Assembly (NCBI GenBank): GCA_032358255.1
Contig: JAULBX010003332.1
Coordinates: 341,686 to 405,685, forward strand
DNA: 64,000 nucleotides
Source of the DNA: Heterotrichella gracilis
Taxonomy: Eukaryota > Sar > Xanthophyceae > Tribonematales > Xanthonemataceae
Direction of reading: 5' to 3'
Position numbers and translations under genes: made by a program. The first letter of the stretch is position 1; the number at the start of each line of letters is the position of its first letter. The notes under the pieces were generated by a model that saw only the letters and a program-made list of their open reading frames with translations, had not been told where the DNA came from and did no database searches. Positions 1 to 10,836 of the stretch are shown here, in pieces.

Positions 1-112
1 TTTTGCATGCATGCATGCCCAACATTGCTGCATGCCCAACATCGTCTCAAACGCAACATTCCTGCTGCCAGCAAAGTGACAACTTGACGAATAAACAGCT
101 CCAAGTGGCGTC

Positions 113-2054
113 ATGGCTGACAAGGGTTCTTCTGCGCCTGTTTCTGACCCGGAAGCCAGGCCCCCTTTCCCTCCCTTCACCCTAGAGACCGCAAAGCAGA
201 AAGTGAAGATGGCGGAAGACGCCTGGAACTCCAGGGATCCTGAAAGGGTTTCGCTTGCGTACACTCCCGGTGAGATCATTGGGACTTAATCTGGCTCTAT
301 GGCGTGGTGGGGGACAAGGGTGTGGTTACGGAACTGGGGCTAAAGATTAGTAGATAAGGCATCGGGTTGTGCGATGACAGTTGATTGGTGGGCGGTGGGT
401 GCAACCAGCTTTTTGCCACACCTTTACTCCGCTTGGATATAACTTGTTAACCCACAAACCCACAAGGTACCCATATAACGTGAGTGTCAAGCAGCAGTCC
501 TACTCCCACCCATGCCATGCATGCCTAGGCCTAGCCGGGTTTCTGCTAGCCAGGTGCCTGCCCAGGCTTGGCAGGGGGGTCTCTGCGACATGTGAAGCTG
601 CTTTAAAGCATAGGGTACTCGCATAGGTCTACGAATTTAACCAGGATTTTCTTTGCCAGTTATTCTTTGCATCATTCAGGAATTGGCACTGCTAGAGGTT
701 CCAGCATAGACTATACGCTAGCCAACTTTCAAAAGGGTAGGTGGCCTCGGTCATCATAGCAACGAATGTGCATCCCGTGCTTGAAAAGTCCCTCAGGAGC
801 ACCTTGCAAAGTGCTGACCTTCTTGTGGTGCAACAGCCAACTAATATGCCATCCTTGCCACCACAGCGATACTCACTTGGGGGACGAAACCCCACAACTT
901 ACGTGCCTGGTGCACGCAAGCATGCGGATCACTGAACCATTGGCAGCGGCTTTGCTCACACGTGGCTGCACTGTACTGCAGACTCGGAATGGCGCAACCG
1001 CACTGAGTTCTTCCAGGGGAGGGAAGCAATCAAGGAGTTCCTCACAAGGTGTGCTGGGCAACCTTCTATCTTGGCGCCTGTCAGTCATGACAAGCCATTC
1101 AACACCAAGGTGCACTGGTGGAACTCCAAATGTGCTGGCAGGCACCAACTATAGCAGACCGTGCTCCGCACTTTTGGGACACAGACCCTAAACCCTTCAC
1201 CAGGGTTTAGGTACTTTGGTGCCATGGCAATGCCAGCAGCCAACGACCCTGCACACCTTTGTACACCTTATCCCCTCCAAACCACTTCCATGCAGCGCCA
1301 CCTCCTCACACACCGCTTGCATTAACCGTCGCACGCTGCCCCCTCTCCCTGTACCATGACTGCTTTCCCTCCCTTGCATCCCCCTAGGAAGTGGTCCAAG
1401 GAGCTTGGCTACCGCCTCATGAAGGAGCTGTGGTGCTACCAGGACAACCGCATAGCAGTCAGGTTTGAGTATGAGTGGCACGATGAGGCGGGGCAGTGGC
1501 ACCGCACGCACGGCAACGAGGTAGGGTTGTTGCTCAACAGTTGGGTTTGTGCAAGGGTTTGGTTAGGGTTTAACCTTGATATTCTTGTGTTAATTTGATA
1601 GGGCTATCTTTAGGCCCTAGCTTGAGTGGCACGATGAGGTGAGGCAGTGACACCGCACTCATGCGCAGTTGGTGGGGGGTGTTGGATCGGGCTGGTGCTG
1701 GGAGAGGCCCTTTTAAGACAGACATGTTCCCATAGGGCGCAGTGAGATGGCATCTGCAGGCATAGACTCTGATTGTAGTTGCACCATGCACAATTCCCCA
1801 TTGAGGGAATTGAATTGTGAAGGGTTTTGGGTCGGCGTTGGGCAGTTACACAGTCTGCGTCTCCGGTTGCAGCTGTGGAAGTTCACCGCCTGACAGGGGT
1901 TTGCCAGTTGTAGACCACCTTGCCCGTGCCTGACCTTTGTTTTCACTCCATTCAGCTGTGGGAGTTCACCCCCACCGGCCTCATGGCCCGCCGCGACATG
2001 TCTGCCAACGACTACCCCATAGAAGAGGCGGACAGGAGGTACAAGCAGGACTAG
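113..2054 (+). CDS. DUF1348 / NTF2-like (SnoaL-fold) protein
   Basis: Four exons read 113-269, 982-1048, 1388-1520 and 1956-2054; phases close to give 151 residues, the usual length of DUF1348 proteins. The family signature is clear: a start region [12 protein letters not shown], then [13 protein letters not shown], the segment [15 protein letters not shown], then [32 protein letters not shown] and finally [19 protein letters not shown]1348 proteins are small cone-shaped NTF2-like alpha+beta folds; their ligand or reaction is not established, so no activity is assigned. The ATG at 113 is chosen because it precedes the conserved block directly. Introns are GT-AG. Intron 3 (1521-1955) is odd: it contains degraded copies of both of its own flanking exon ends (see findings). 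Confidence 0.9.
1620..1895 (+). repeat. Degenerate copies of exon 3 end and exon 4 start inside an intron
   Basis: Bases 1622-1665 repeat the end of exon 3 (GAGTGGCACGATGAGG block and following CACCGCA) with point changes. Bases 1862-1893 repeat the start of exon 4 (TTGCAGCTGTGGAAGTTCACC against TTCAGCTGTGGGAGTTCACC). The copies sit next to the genuine splice sites, in the order exon 3, copy of 3, copy of 4, exon 4. Use of the second copy as an acceptor would hit TGA seven codons in. Confidence 0.75.
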
Positions 2055-2983
2055 GCGCATGAGGGCAGAGGGGATAGTGAGAAGGATGTCAGAATGCTTG
2101 CATGGGGCATGGAGATGTACACGGGAAGTACCACATGTGATGATTTCGCTAATTTACGGAGAAGGGTATCATGCGATAGAGGCGCGGGAGAGGCCCCGCG
2201 AAGGGTAAATTTACCACAAGTACTTCCCAAGTTGTCACTTATTTGCTCACGTCATTGGTTGAACATTTCTTGTTGGCTGTCTGCTGTTGAAATTGGAGTT
2301 TTGCGGGACAATCATCAGCTTGACACAAGCAGAGATGATGCCTGTGGATCGTAATTTAAGTCCCTCGCAGTTGGAAATGGCACATGCGCGCATCGCGATC
2401 ATGTGATCAACATTTGCAATGCCGGCAGCTTCAGAGCCGTACAGTACAGTGATTGGTGTGGATATGTATCTGTCTGTAAAAATGAGTTCCTCATCAACAT
2501 GACATACAAATTAATTGTTGGAAATGATTGCCGCGCAGCAAATTATGCGCATAATTCAAGGTCTGGGCACTCAATGAATGCCATGCCTCTGCCAGAGGCA
2601 TGTGAGTTTTCCAGATTGAGTTCATGAATGTCAATATACATTTGTAATTTCACCGCAACTTAAAATTTCTGTGCACACTTGGATGATCAGATTCACGGAT
2701 TCAAACCTTTGGTCTGGCCCAGGTACATCAGTTTGTGAATGCGACTGCAAGCATATGCATGCATGCATGTGGTAAACTGTAGACGATTTCCTCAAAGTCT
2801 GGGCAAAACGTTATGCATGACAGGTATTGCACCCTACTAAGGATATCATCAGCTCAGCAAGACTGTAATCTAATCCGTCTAATAACAATTAATTTGGTCT
2901 GCAAGGATAACAATCCCTAAGGCTTTGCACTTCAAGACTGTGTCAGAAAGGCTTCAAGAGATTCCCAGCCCGGAGCCTGTCCC
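2055..2983. other. Intergenic region between convergent genes
   Basis: This stretch separates the ends of the DUF1348 gene (+) and the cupredoxin-like gene (-). It is less GC-rich than the flanking exons and has only short open frames with no recognisable family. A TGTAA signal near 2474 and another near 2643 could serve as poly(A) signals for the left gene. GCATGCATGCATG runs occur at 2755-2770. Confidence 0.5.
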
Positions 2984-5336
2984 TCACCCAGTCCATGCGC
3001 CAAATCGTGATGACCAGTTCTCTTCAAGGGTGGGCTGGGCAGGGGTGACGTCAGGCTTGCCTGGGTCACTCCCGTTGGGCTTCGTAGCGCCCCCCACCCC
3101 CTGGTCTTTGGCATCCGCCCCCGCTGCCTGTCGTGTGCATGGCCCGTACACCGTGATGACAAGCTTCTGGTTGTCCTTCTTGCAATAGGAGCTCACAGGG
3201 GAGGTGTAGATGTACTGCGGGGAGGTGAAGGAAAATGTCAGGAGCAGGCGCCAAAGGGCTTCAAATGATCCTAGCCCCTGAAACCTAACAATTTATTACC
3301 ATTTGCACTCCAATTCTTGAGGCAACAAGCCTGCACATGCCCAGGCTGTGAACCATAAATGCAATGAGCAGCCTGTAGTATAATACTACAAACATGATCG
3401 CATGCGCATGTCTAGCGCTGAAAGGCTTGTGCGCATGCGCTTGCTGGCAACCTGAATCCACATGAGCCAACTTTGCGTCTCAGACTGGGTCCGTGTGCCA
3501 CATGGTATCGGCATGCATGCGCACAGTGGCCATGTAGCAAAAACATATAAATAAATAAGTACATACGCAGCCTGTCACACAGGCGCATTCTAAAGAAAAA
3601 AGGATTTCTAGTTAAAGCAAGAGGATGTCCTTAGGCATCAGCATGCACGTGCACATGCATGGCCGGTTGCCTGCAATAAACAAAAAATCGTGGAGCAACG
3701 CATTGCCCTGCCACCACCCACTGACCGCCACGCACCACTCCTGGCTGAGTCCAGCTGAGCACATAGCTCCCGTTGTTAGCTGCCTTGACCAGCTCCACCA
3801 CACCCTTGGAGGGGTCATTCTTGAACTGGGACGGGCAGGTGGTGGTGGGGATTTGGTACAGCCCCTGGTTGTCGCTGTCCCACATCATCTGCAGTCTGTT
3901 GTTGCAGCACTGGGTCATGTTGCCGTAGGTGTTGCCCTTGTGCCACAGCATCATCTCGATCTGGTCGCCCGCGTTGATGCAGCCTGCGGGGAGGGTGGGT
4001 GGGGTGCAGTGGCGATCAGTCTGAAGGAATGAAGGAGGAGAAGGGATGCTAACAGGGATGCACCATGTCACTCAGCACGGCAGATATCAGTTGAATGAGG
4101 GAGTGCAGCCATGTGGGCCACGATACTAGTGGCATAACAGATGTGCTTGAATGGATAATGCATCCATGGACAGTGCCAAATTGCTTAAAACTTTTCAGCC
4201 AGGCCTGTGAGGGGCGCGCGCATAGCATACTAAAGTGTACATGCATGTAAATTGCACAGCTGCATTTTCTTATTATAATTTGATAATGGAACAAATTGGT
4301 ACACACATACCATTTTAAACGACCTGATACCTATAGCACCGTCATGGCACTTGTTGCATACCTATTCCACGTGCATGCACAACATTCTCTCACCACCCAT
4401 CTACCACTCACTCTTATCGCAGAATCCCCCAGGCGCAGGGTTTGTCACATTCTTGCAAACATCCACCGCAGTGGTGTTGGAGGGAAGAGGCGGGGTGCTG
4501 GCTCCTCCCGCTGCCCCCGCAGATGTGAAGGGAGGGGTGTCAGTGCCTGGGAAGCCCTGGCCGTCTGTCCCTGGGGTAGAGGGGGTGTCCCCACCTGTGC
4601 CAGTGCCAGGGTCACCACCTGTGCCGGTGCCGGTGCCGGTGTCACCACCTGCGCACGGGAGGGGTGAGTGTAAAAGCAGAGCGGGGGTTGTAAAGCTGTT
4701 CACATGCATACAATGTGAAGGGTGTGCTGCATGCCTGCCTGCGTTTGTCCCGGACCAGTGCTGTAAGTGCGGTTGGCTTGCAACCAGCTACAGCACACAG
4801 TGTGAGGCTGTATCCAACCTAGGCAGAGCACGCACAGCCTGGGATATCCAGCTGACATTCCTGCCATTGTGGTTACGCATGGTCAAGGGTCATCCCCTCT
4901 GATTAATGGCATGCTGGTATGGGATTGCATGCATTTCATGCCTACCCTGATCCATTTATGCGCACACTGTAACGGCACATGCAAATTTGCGCAGCTCAGC
5001 CCCAGTTGACTTAGCCTACATAGTATATTAGCATTACAGTGTGTGTATCATATAGTATGAAGGCATGTCACACACACAGGTTAAGGCAGGAGCAGCTAGC
5101 GATTTTGCAATCATTGTCACAAGGATTTATCAGGTACCTGTCCCGGTGCCATCCCCTGTCGCCTGCAGCAGCGCCCTCAGTCGTTGCATGGGTGCCTCGC
5201 CCCCCAGGCTGAGGCCCCCGCCGCCATGACGCCCCGCTGCTGCATCTGCTTGCCACAGCCACGCGGCACCCACCACACAGCACAGCAGCAGGGCGGCGGT
5301 GGGGCGTGGCTGGTTGGTGCGATTCTTCATGACCAT
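2984..5336 (-). CDS. Secreted protein with cupredoxin (phytocyanin-like) domain and Gly/Thr/Pro linker
   Basis: Exons read 5336-5138, 4648-4412, 3983-3736 and 3214-2984 on the minus strand; all phases close, giving about 304 residues. Residues 1-32 form a signal peptide (basic start, then ALLLCCVVGAAWLWQADA). A repetitive GTGTGTGG/DPGTGTGG/TPSTPGTD linker covers roughly residues 65-110. The C-terminal part has the pattern of a cupredoxin: CINAGDQIEMMLWHKG, a paired-Cys segment MTQCCNN, an exposed strand GSYVLSWTQPG, and the closing strand SSYCKKDNQKLVITV, which resembles the phytocyanin VGHC..GQK end. The His preceding that Cys is absent and I cannot place a full set of type-1 copper ligands, so copper binding is doubtful. 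Several N-glycosylation sequons fit an extracellular or wall protein. A donor after exon 3 could also be 3 bases upstream. The family call is inference; secretion is well supported. Confidence 0.65.
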
Positions 5337-5949
5337 GGTGCAAAAGAAGCCCTGCTGCAGGGAATGTGCAGGGCTAGACTTAGTTTAGGTCATTCGCGGA
5401 CAGCTATGTACAGTTTAACGACCTTGTACTCGTCCAGCTGGCGTTTTTAATGCCTTGTGTCACACGGGTCGACGTCCTGCTGCCAGCGGCGAACCGCAAG
5501 GCTATATGACAGCGCTGTGACAGTCACGGCTGGAAACAAACCTGTCGCAAGCTTACAACAACAAGTTCGCGCACCAGTGCGTCTTCTCCAGGTCCTGGAA
5601 GAGTCGCCGCTCTACCTAGTAGTACAGGTTACCGAGCGAGTGGTGTTGTTGGTGGCACCACTCCGTATACTCCTTTCAACTTTTGTGCAGGTTGCGCGCA
5701 GTTCAAAACCTTGGCAAGAAAAACAAGGTTTCAAAAGGCTGCGCCATAGTTATGCATATAGCATTGCGAATAGTCCATGGCAGTCCTGCAGCTCAGGCCC
5801 ACATGCTGCCCTGACGCCGCGACGAGGTCGCCCGCGGCACATGGTACCGGACCGGCCCGTCGGAAGGGGATTACCCTGCCTAAGGGTCATCACCTGAGGC
5901 AATTCCCGGTTCGGAATGGCATTTACTTTCACCCATCATGGGTGGCACC

Positions 5950-5970
5950 CAGTGCCCATGATGGGCACTG
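5950..5970. repeat. 21-base perfect palindrome
   Basis: CAGTGCCCATG followed by ATGGGCACTG is a perfect inverted repeat with 10-base arms. It is preceded by CCCATCATGGG at 5932-5942, itself a palindrome sharing the CCCATSATGGG core, so nested hairpins are possible. Confidence 0.8.
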
Positions 5971-6919
5971 TGCCACTGTTGGACCGTTCAGCGGGTCTTC
6001 ACAGACTAGACCTCACAATGATTGCACTGTCATCAGACGTCTGATTGCGACAGTGCTGTGTGCCACTGGGTAATTATTGCCCCAGGGACCCACACCCTGC
6101 CTCACGTAACATGAATGGCCAAGCAGTGGGCAAAGCCGAAGGCTTCAACCATGCAGCACGGTGCCATACCACTCCAAGTTGCAACACTTATTGGCATGGA
6201 CAGAAGCCTTCATCATGATGATATCAGAAAGAAAGAAAGAATGTGGACTGCATCCGATGCGGCCCACAATTGCGGAGTTAAGGGGCTGCTCAATACTAAC
6301 ATAAATAAAATATAAAATGCATGACGCCGGGGACCCCGGGCGCCAAGTTAGCATTAAATGCAAGCCTTGTAGTCCAATCATCAGTACCAGGGCATGCAAT
6401 ATTGCAACAATTTTGCTCAAAACCCCTACAAGTCTTGCAAGTAAAGGGATAGACCAACCGTGCCACCAAGACTTGTTGTTGAATATGATATGCTATCAGG
6501 TCCCATCATGCATGATGCAACACCTGGCCATTGGCGCTGTTAAAATTTCAAGTTGGCTGCGCGTTCACAGCACTTCATCAGACCTCTATCAACATGCTAA
6601 AAAATCGGTACTTGTAAAGTACACTACGTTGAACCAGGCCCTGGGTCCACACCATGACAGCCTATGGCTACACACCAGCCTGGGGCATGCATCATTATTG
6701 TTTCTTATGGCAACCAATATACTTTGGTCCTCAACAGCAGACCACAGCATGTTGCCGCATGCATAATCACTGAGACTGACACTCACATTCACCGCTCTGA
6801 GGTCCGCAGCGTGCATTCGCATCGCCTGAGGTAAGGGAAGGCAAAGCCTGTCCCTCAGCAACAAATGCCTTCATGTAGGTTTTGAATCACACAATCATGC
6901 ACTCCATCAGGCATGGAGC

Positions 6920-6924
6920 TTACA
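6920..6924 (-). terminator. Probable poly(A) signal of the kinase gene
   Basis: TGTAA on the minus strand, about 117 bases after the stop of the kinase gene. TGTAA is the usual poly(A) signal of green algae. Confidence 0.4.
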
Positions 6925-7040
6925 ACCAACAGTCTGCATGCCACACTGAAACCATTGTCACTGCTGTAATTGCACCCTTCCCCATCCAGCAGTCGCACCC
7001 ACCCCTTGCCCACTGTACACCCCCTCCTCCCCACCCACCC

Positions 7041-9035
7041 CTATAACCTGTACCCTTCCCTCCCAATCCCCATCTCCCCAAACATGTACTCCTCCGCCCC
7101 CATGGCCACCGCCTCGCTGACAAACTGCGCCTCAGCCACCGTGGCCTCAATCTCCTCCACAGACTGCGCCTGCGCCAGGCTGTCGGCGCGCACCTTGCGG
7201 TTGAGCTCGTGGGGGTCGAAATCCAGCCCCTGGAGGAACCACGGGTGCGCCATGATGTCGCGCACCGTCATGCGCCGCTCCGGGTCTGGGTGCAGCATGC
7301 CGCGCACCAGGTCGTGGCACCCGGGCGGCAGCAGCTCCCACAGCGCGTAGTCCTGCTCCATCATGCGGCGGTAGGCCTTGAGCATGCGCTTGTGCACGCT
7401 CAGCAGCGTGTCCTCCGACGAGGAGAAGGGGTAGGAGCCCACCAGCATCATGTACAGCACCACGCCGCACGAGAACACGTCCAGCTTCTGCCCGTCGTAC
7501 TCCTCGATGTTGCCGCGCATGACCTCGGGCGCGAGGTACTCCGGCGTGCCCACCAGCGTATGCGGCGCAGACTCATCCGTGGTGTTCTTGGAGTAGCCAA
7601 AGTCGCACAGCTTGAGCGTGACCCCCGCGCCGTCCGCGCTGGAGGCCATGGACTTGCACAGCAGCAGGTTCTCGATCTTGATGTCCCGGTTCACGATCCC
7701 CAGCGAGTGGCAGAAGTCCACCGCGGTGACCAGCTGCTGGAAGAAGCGCCTGGACTCGCGCTCAGGCAGGCGCTGCTCGTCCAGCATGTAGTCAAACAGG
7801 TCGCCCCCGTTGGCGTACTCCAGCACGATGCCAAGCACCCTGTCGTCCACGTACACGCACTGGAAGTTGATGACGTGCGGGTGCGCGGAGCAGCGCTGCT
7901 GGTTGGTGATCTCGCGCTTGAGGTGCACCACCTGCTGCGGCTTGAACCCGCGCTGGATGCACTTGATGGCCACCAGGCGGTCGCGCACAGAGTCCTTGGC
8001 CAGCTTGACGGTCCCAAAGGCGCCCTCCCCAATGCACATCACCTCGCGGTATCGCTGCGCGTCCAAGTTGGGGCCGACGGTGCGCGCGGGCGGCTGGGGG
8101 GAGGGAGGGCCGCTGCTGCCGCTGCTGCCGGGGGGAAAATCAGCGGAGGGGAGTATGGAGTAGAAGCGCTCCCGACTGCTGTCATGGCGGGAGGGGGAGG
8201 GGGCCGGTGCTGCTGTGGCGGTGGATGTGGTGGGGCACTTGGTGGGGGTGGTACCCTCCCTTGCCATGGTTGCACTTCCCTCCCCCTCCCCTGCTGCGGC
8301 CGCGCCTCCCTCCCCCTCCCCACTGCCTCCAGCCACATCCTCTGAGGAGTAGAAGCGCTCCATGTCGCCAGACATGGGGCTGGACCCACCCTGCTCAAGC
8401 GAGAGCCGCTGGGCCCGTAGGTGCTCCAGGGACTTGCGCTGCACGGGCTGGTGATCCCACGACTTGCGCTGCAACGCATGGCGTTCCCATGACTTGCACG
8501 GCGGAGGCTGGGCCTGCGGGCGCGGTGGCTCAGCGGGTGGTGCGCCCCTGGCCACGGCGGGGAGCGCGGCGAGGGGCTCTGCCAGCCTGGAGCCAGGGAA
8601 GACTGTGGGGGATGATGGGGCTGGGACCACCACTGGCAGGGGCCCTGGTGGGGACGCAGCTGGCGCATCCAGCAGGCCCCTGTCAGGAGACGACCCGCGG
8701 CTGGACCCTAGGGTTTCTGTTGGTGGGTCCATGCATGTGGCTGCAACTAGCGGGCTTGGGTGCCGAGGCTGGAGGGCTTCTGAGTCGGGCCCCGAGGCAC
8801 CAGAGGATGTGGACGCAAGGGCCGGTTGCGAGGATTTAGGGTCTTGTCTTAGAGGTAGCAGTGCCGCTGCTCCGGTTGCGACTGCCGCTGCGCTTTGAAA
8901 GGGGCTGGTGCGTGTGGCTTTGATTGGTCCGGATGCTGCTCGGTGCACGCCCGGTTCGGCGCCTGGCGCTTGGCTATTTGTGGCAGACGGTGTGTGTCCA
9001 CCTGGATAAGTGTATGGTGGCAGTGGTGCTGACAC
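7041..9035 (-). CDS. SnRK2-like Ser/Thr protein kinase with long disordered N-terminus
   Basis: One long open frame. Counting from 9035, residues 1-320 are Pro/Ser/Ala-rich and low-complexity; the kinase domain runs from about 326 to 600. Visible motifs are the Gly loop GEGAFGTVKLAKDS, the VAIK lysine, NRDIKIENLLL (catalytic loop, residue 449 onward), KLCDFGYSK, and TLVGTPEYLAPEVM. EYDGQKLDVFSCGVVLYMML and a tail with SVEEIEATVAEA resemble the SnRK2 C-terminal box. The family phosphorylates Ser/Thr in osmotic, ABA or nutrient signalling in plants. The HRD histidine is Asn here, while Lys and both Asp are kept, so activity is likely. Start is uncertain: 9035 is GTG with a stop 8 codons upstream, the first in-frame ATG is at 8732, and an upstream exon is possible. 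Ten-residue RKSW repeats lie at 8395-8497. Confidence 0.85.
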   Translation of the reverse strand: MSAPLPPYTYPGGHTPSATNSQAPGAEPGVHRAASGPIKATRTSPFQSAAAVATGAAALLPLRQDPKSSQPALASTSSGASGPDSEALQPRHPSPLVAATCMDPPTETLGSSRGSSPDRGLLDAPAASPPGPLPVVVPAPSSPTVFPGSRLAEPLAALPAVARGAPPAEPPRPQAQPPPCKSWERHALQRKSWDHQPVQRKSLEHLRAQRLSLEQGGSSPMSGDMERFYSSEDVAGGSGEGEGGAAAAGEGEGSATMAREGTTPTKCPTTSTATAAPAPSPSRHDSSRERFYSILPSADFPPGSSGSSGPPSPQPPARTVGPNLDAQRYREVMCIGEGAFGTVKLAKDSVRDRLVAIKCIQRGFKPQQVVHLKREITNQQRCSAHPHVINFQCVYVDDRVLGIVLEYANGGDLFDYMLDEQRLPERESRRFFQQLVTAVDFCHSLGIVNRDIKIENLLLCKSMASSADGAGVTLKLCDFGYSKNTTDESAPHTLVGTPEYLAPEVMRGNIEEYDGQKLDVFSCGVVLYMMLVGSYPFSSSEDTLLSVHKRMLKAYRRMMEQDYALWELLPPGCHDLVRGMLHPDPERRMTVRDIMAHPWFLQGLDFDPHELNRKVRADSLAQAQSVEEIEATVAEAQFVSEAVAMGAEEYMFGEMGIGREGYRL
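8395..8497 (-). repeat. In-frame tandem repeat of about 10 residues in the kinase N-terminus
   Basis: The DNA shows GACTTGCGCTGCA-type blocks at 30-base spacing. The protein reads CKSWERHALQ, RKSWDHQPVQ, RKSLEHLRAQ, RLSLEQ. Each unit carries a basic-x-Ser pattern, a potential phosphorylation or 14-3-3-type site. Confidence 0.75.
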
Positions 9036-9522
9036 CTCACCGTCGCCTGCCTGGCGTCAGCTGCTGGAGCCTGCAGTGGGGGGAGCCGCGGGTCAGGAAA
9101 TGCAGGGGAGGGAAGAATGTATGCGCCGCAGTGCGCTGGTTATGTCAGGTGGGGGTGCAGGTGTTTGCCGGGCTGCTCTGGGCTAGCAGTGGTGCTTTGC
9201 TGCGTGCACTGACAGCAACGAGGTGGGACGTTGCATAGGGCTACTACTCACAATATGTTTTCAGAACTCTTAAAAAAAGCAAGATTATTGCCTTCAAGCC
9301 GCTGGACGTCTCAGACACAATTTTCAGTTCTGCTTGCAAGCCAAACACCGGTGCTCGCTGCATTCCTTTCCCAGCACATGCAGTATGGCTAAGGTGCACG
9401 CAGAGGGACCCCCCATCAGCCATGCCCCCTCCAACCACATACCCTAAGACACTAACCACACCAACACCTGACCCTGCCCTGCTCCCGCAGCTTGCATCCA
9501 CTACCCATGCAATTCGCCCCCT

Positions 9523-10836
9523 TTACCCCCCGCGCTCACCTGCCCGCAGCATAGTCATGCCCTCTGTCACACCCTCCACTCCCTCAGCAGCAGGGGCCAA
9601 GGGGGGCTTGTTGCGTGGGAAAGGTGCGGCGCCCGTCAGGGGCTGGTCAGCCTCAGTGGTGGACATCATAGCTGCAAGTGTGGGGGGCAAGATGGGCGGG
9701 TTGGGGTGGAGATATTGGTGGGTGGATATGGTGTCAGATGTGCCTGGATATGGTGCGGCTGAAAGTCCAGAGCTGGGTGGCATAAAGTGAGCAATGCTGA
9801 TCGCTAGGCTGGCTGTACTCCTGGATGAGGGGCAGGCTGGTGTCGCACAGGCATGTGCATGCATACGCTTCAGAACCATGCCCAATCCACCCACCACACC
9901 GCCCCCATCTTGTCCCCCTCCCGTGCCCCACCTGCCGTGGTTGTGTTTGCCCGTGCAAAGGGGCTGGGCGCCATCTTTGGCCTGTTTGCCATGTCCACGC
10001 TGCTCAGCACCTGGGCGGGGTAGTCTGTTTTGTTGAAGGTGGGGAAGGCAGACTTGCTGCTGTACATCTCAAACCCCTTCATAACAGGGGGGGGCTGGCC
10101 GGCAAAAATGACTGCCCCAGACCGCGCGCTGCCAAAGGGGGAGGCCTTCATGGGGGGGCGGTTCTTGTCCTCGGCCGCTGTGGTGGTGAAAATGTTTGCT
10201 GCGGCCGCGCCGGTGAAAAGGTTGGAGGTGGTGGGCGGACCCGAGCCAAATGGACTGGCTGAAGGGCGGGCCCGGGGCATGCACAGCACCTCATTGTCGT
10301 TCAGCTCGGGTTTGGGGGGCGGCGCGCGCTCAGACATGGAGAGCATGGCTGGGAGCTCCCGGGGCATTGACATGGGGGGCGGTGGCGGGTCTGGGGCGGT
10401 GACGGGGGGTGGGGGCGGCAGGCTGGCTGAGGCGCCTCCGCTGCCCAGGCTGCAGGGGGTGAGAGGTTTAGTGAGAGAGCAGGGTGCGTGGGACGGGGGT
10501 AGAGCGCAGCAATGATGCATACACAGGGACAAGGGGTTGTGCAGTTTCTGGGTGCGCCAACAGCGAAAGCAGCAGGAGGTTTGAAGCACGCTTTTGCTGC
10601 AGCTGCTGACAACTGGGTGCACTGGCCAAGAGTAGCAGCATGAGACAGATTTTTGTGGTACCAAGCTGTGGTGCATATGCTTATGAAGACAGGAGTATTG
10701 CCCTTGCGCACCGTCCATGAGCTGAAATGTCATCTCTGCCTGCTGTGCTGGCAACAGAGTGGACAGACGAGTCATTGTCCTTGTTGCTGTCCTTGTTCTT
10801 GTTCTTGTCCTTCTTGCCAAACACCTTTCGGAACAT
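9523..10836 (-). CDS. Hypothetical proline-rich protein with SPFG/SPFA motifs
   Basis: Exons read 10836-10712, 10449-9932 and 9671-9523; phases close to about 263 residues. The start MFRKVFGKKDKNKNKD is strongly basic. The middle has PPPPP tracts and three related motifs, SASPFGSG, KASPFGSA and APSPFARA, plus PELNDNEVLCMPRARP. I recognise no family. The bias suggests a disordered, possibly cytoplasmic adaptor, but no function is assigned. The 3' end is least certain: a GTGAGC donor sits right before the stop used here, so a further exon (for example around 9244-9370) may exist. It lies head-to-tail upstream of the kinase gene, with about 0.5 kb between. Confidence 0.6.

Larger units (their letters stand above)
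5337..7040. other. Intergenic region, no supported gene
   Basis: This 1.7 kb lies between the cupredoxin-like gene and the 3' end of the kinase gene. The left part (5450-5750) has an open frame of 146 codons, and 6317-6766 one of 149 codons, but neither shows a domain, compositional bias or splice logic that would support a gene. A cluster of palindromes occurs at 5930-5970. Confidence 0.45.

Noticed and set aside
6317-6766. 149-codon frame in the gap before the kinase
   Set aside because: No domain, coding bias or splice context; length is compatible with chance.
7209-8345. Plus-strand frame of 378 codons
   Set aside because: It is the antisense shadow of the GC-rich kinase gene; its His/Val/Ala/Arg-heavy composition has no domain.
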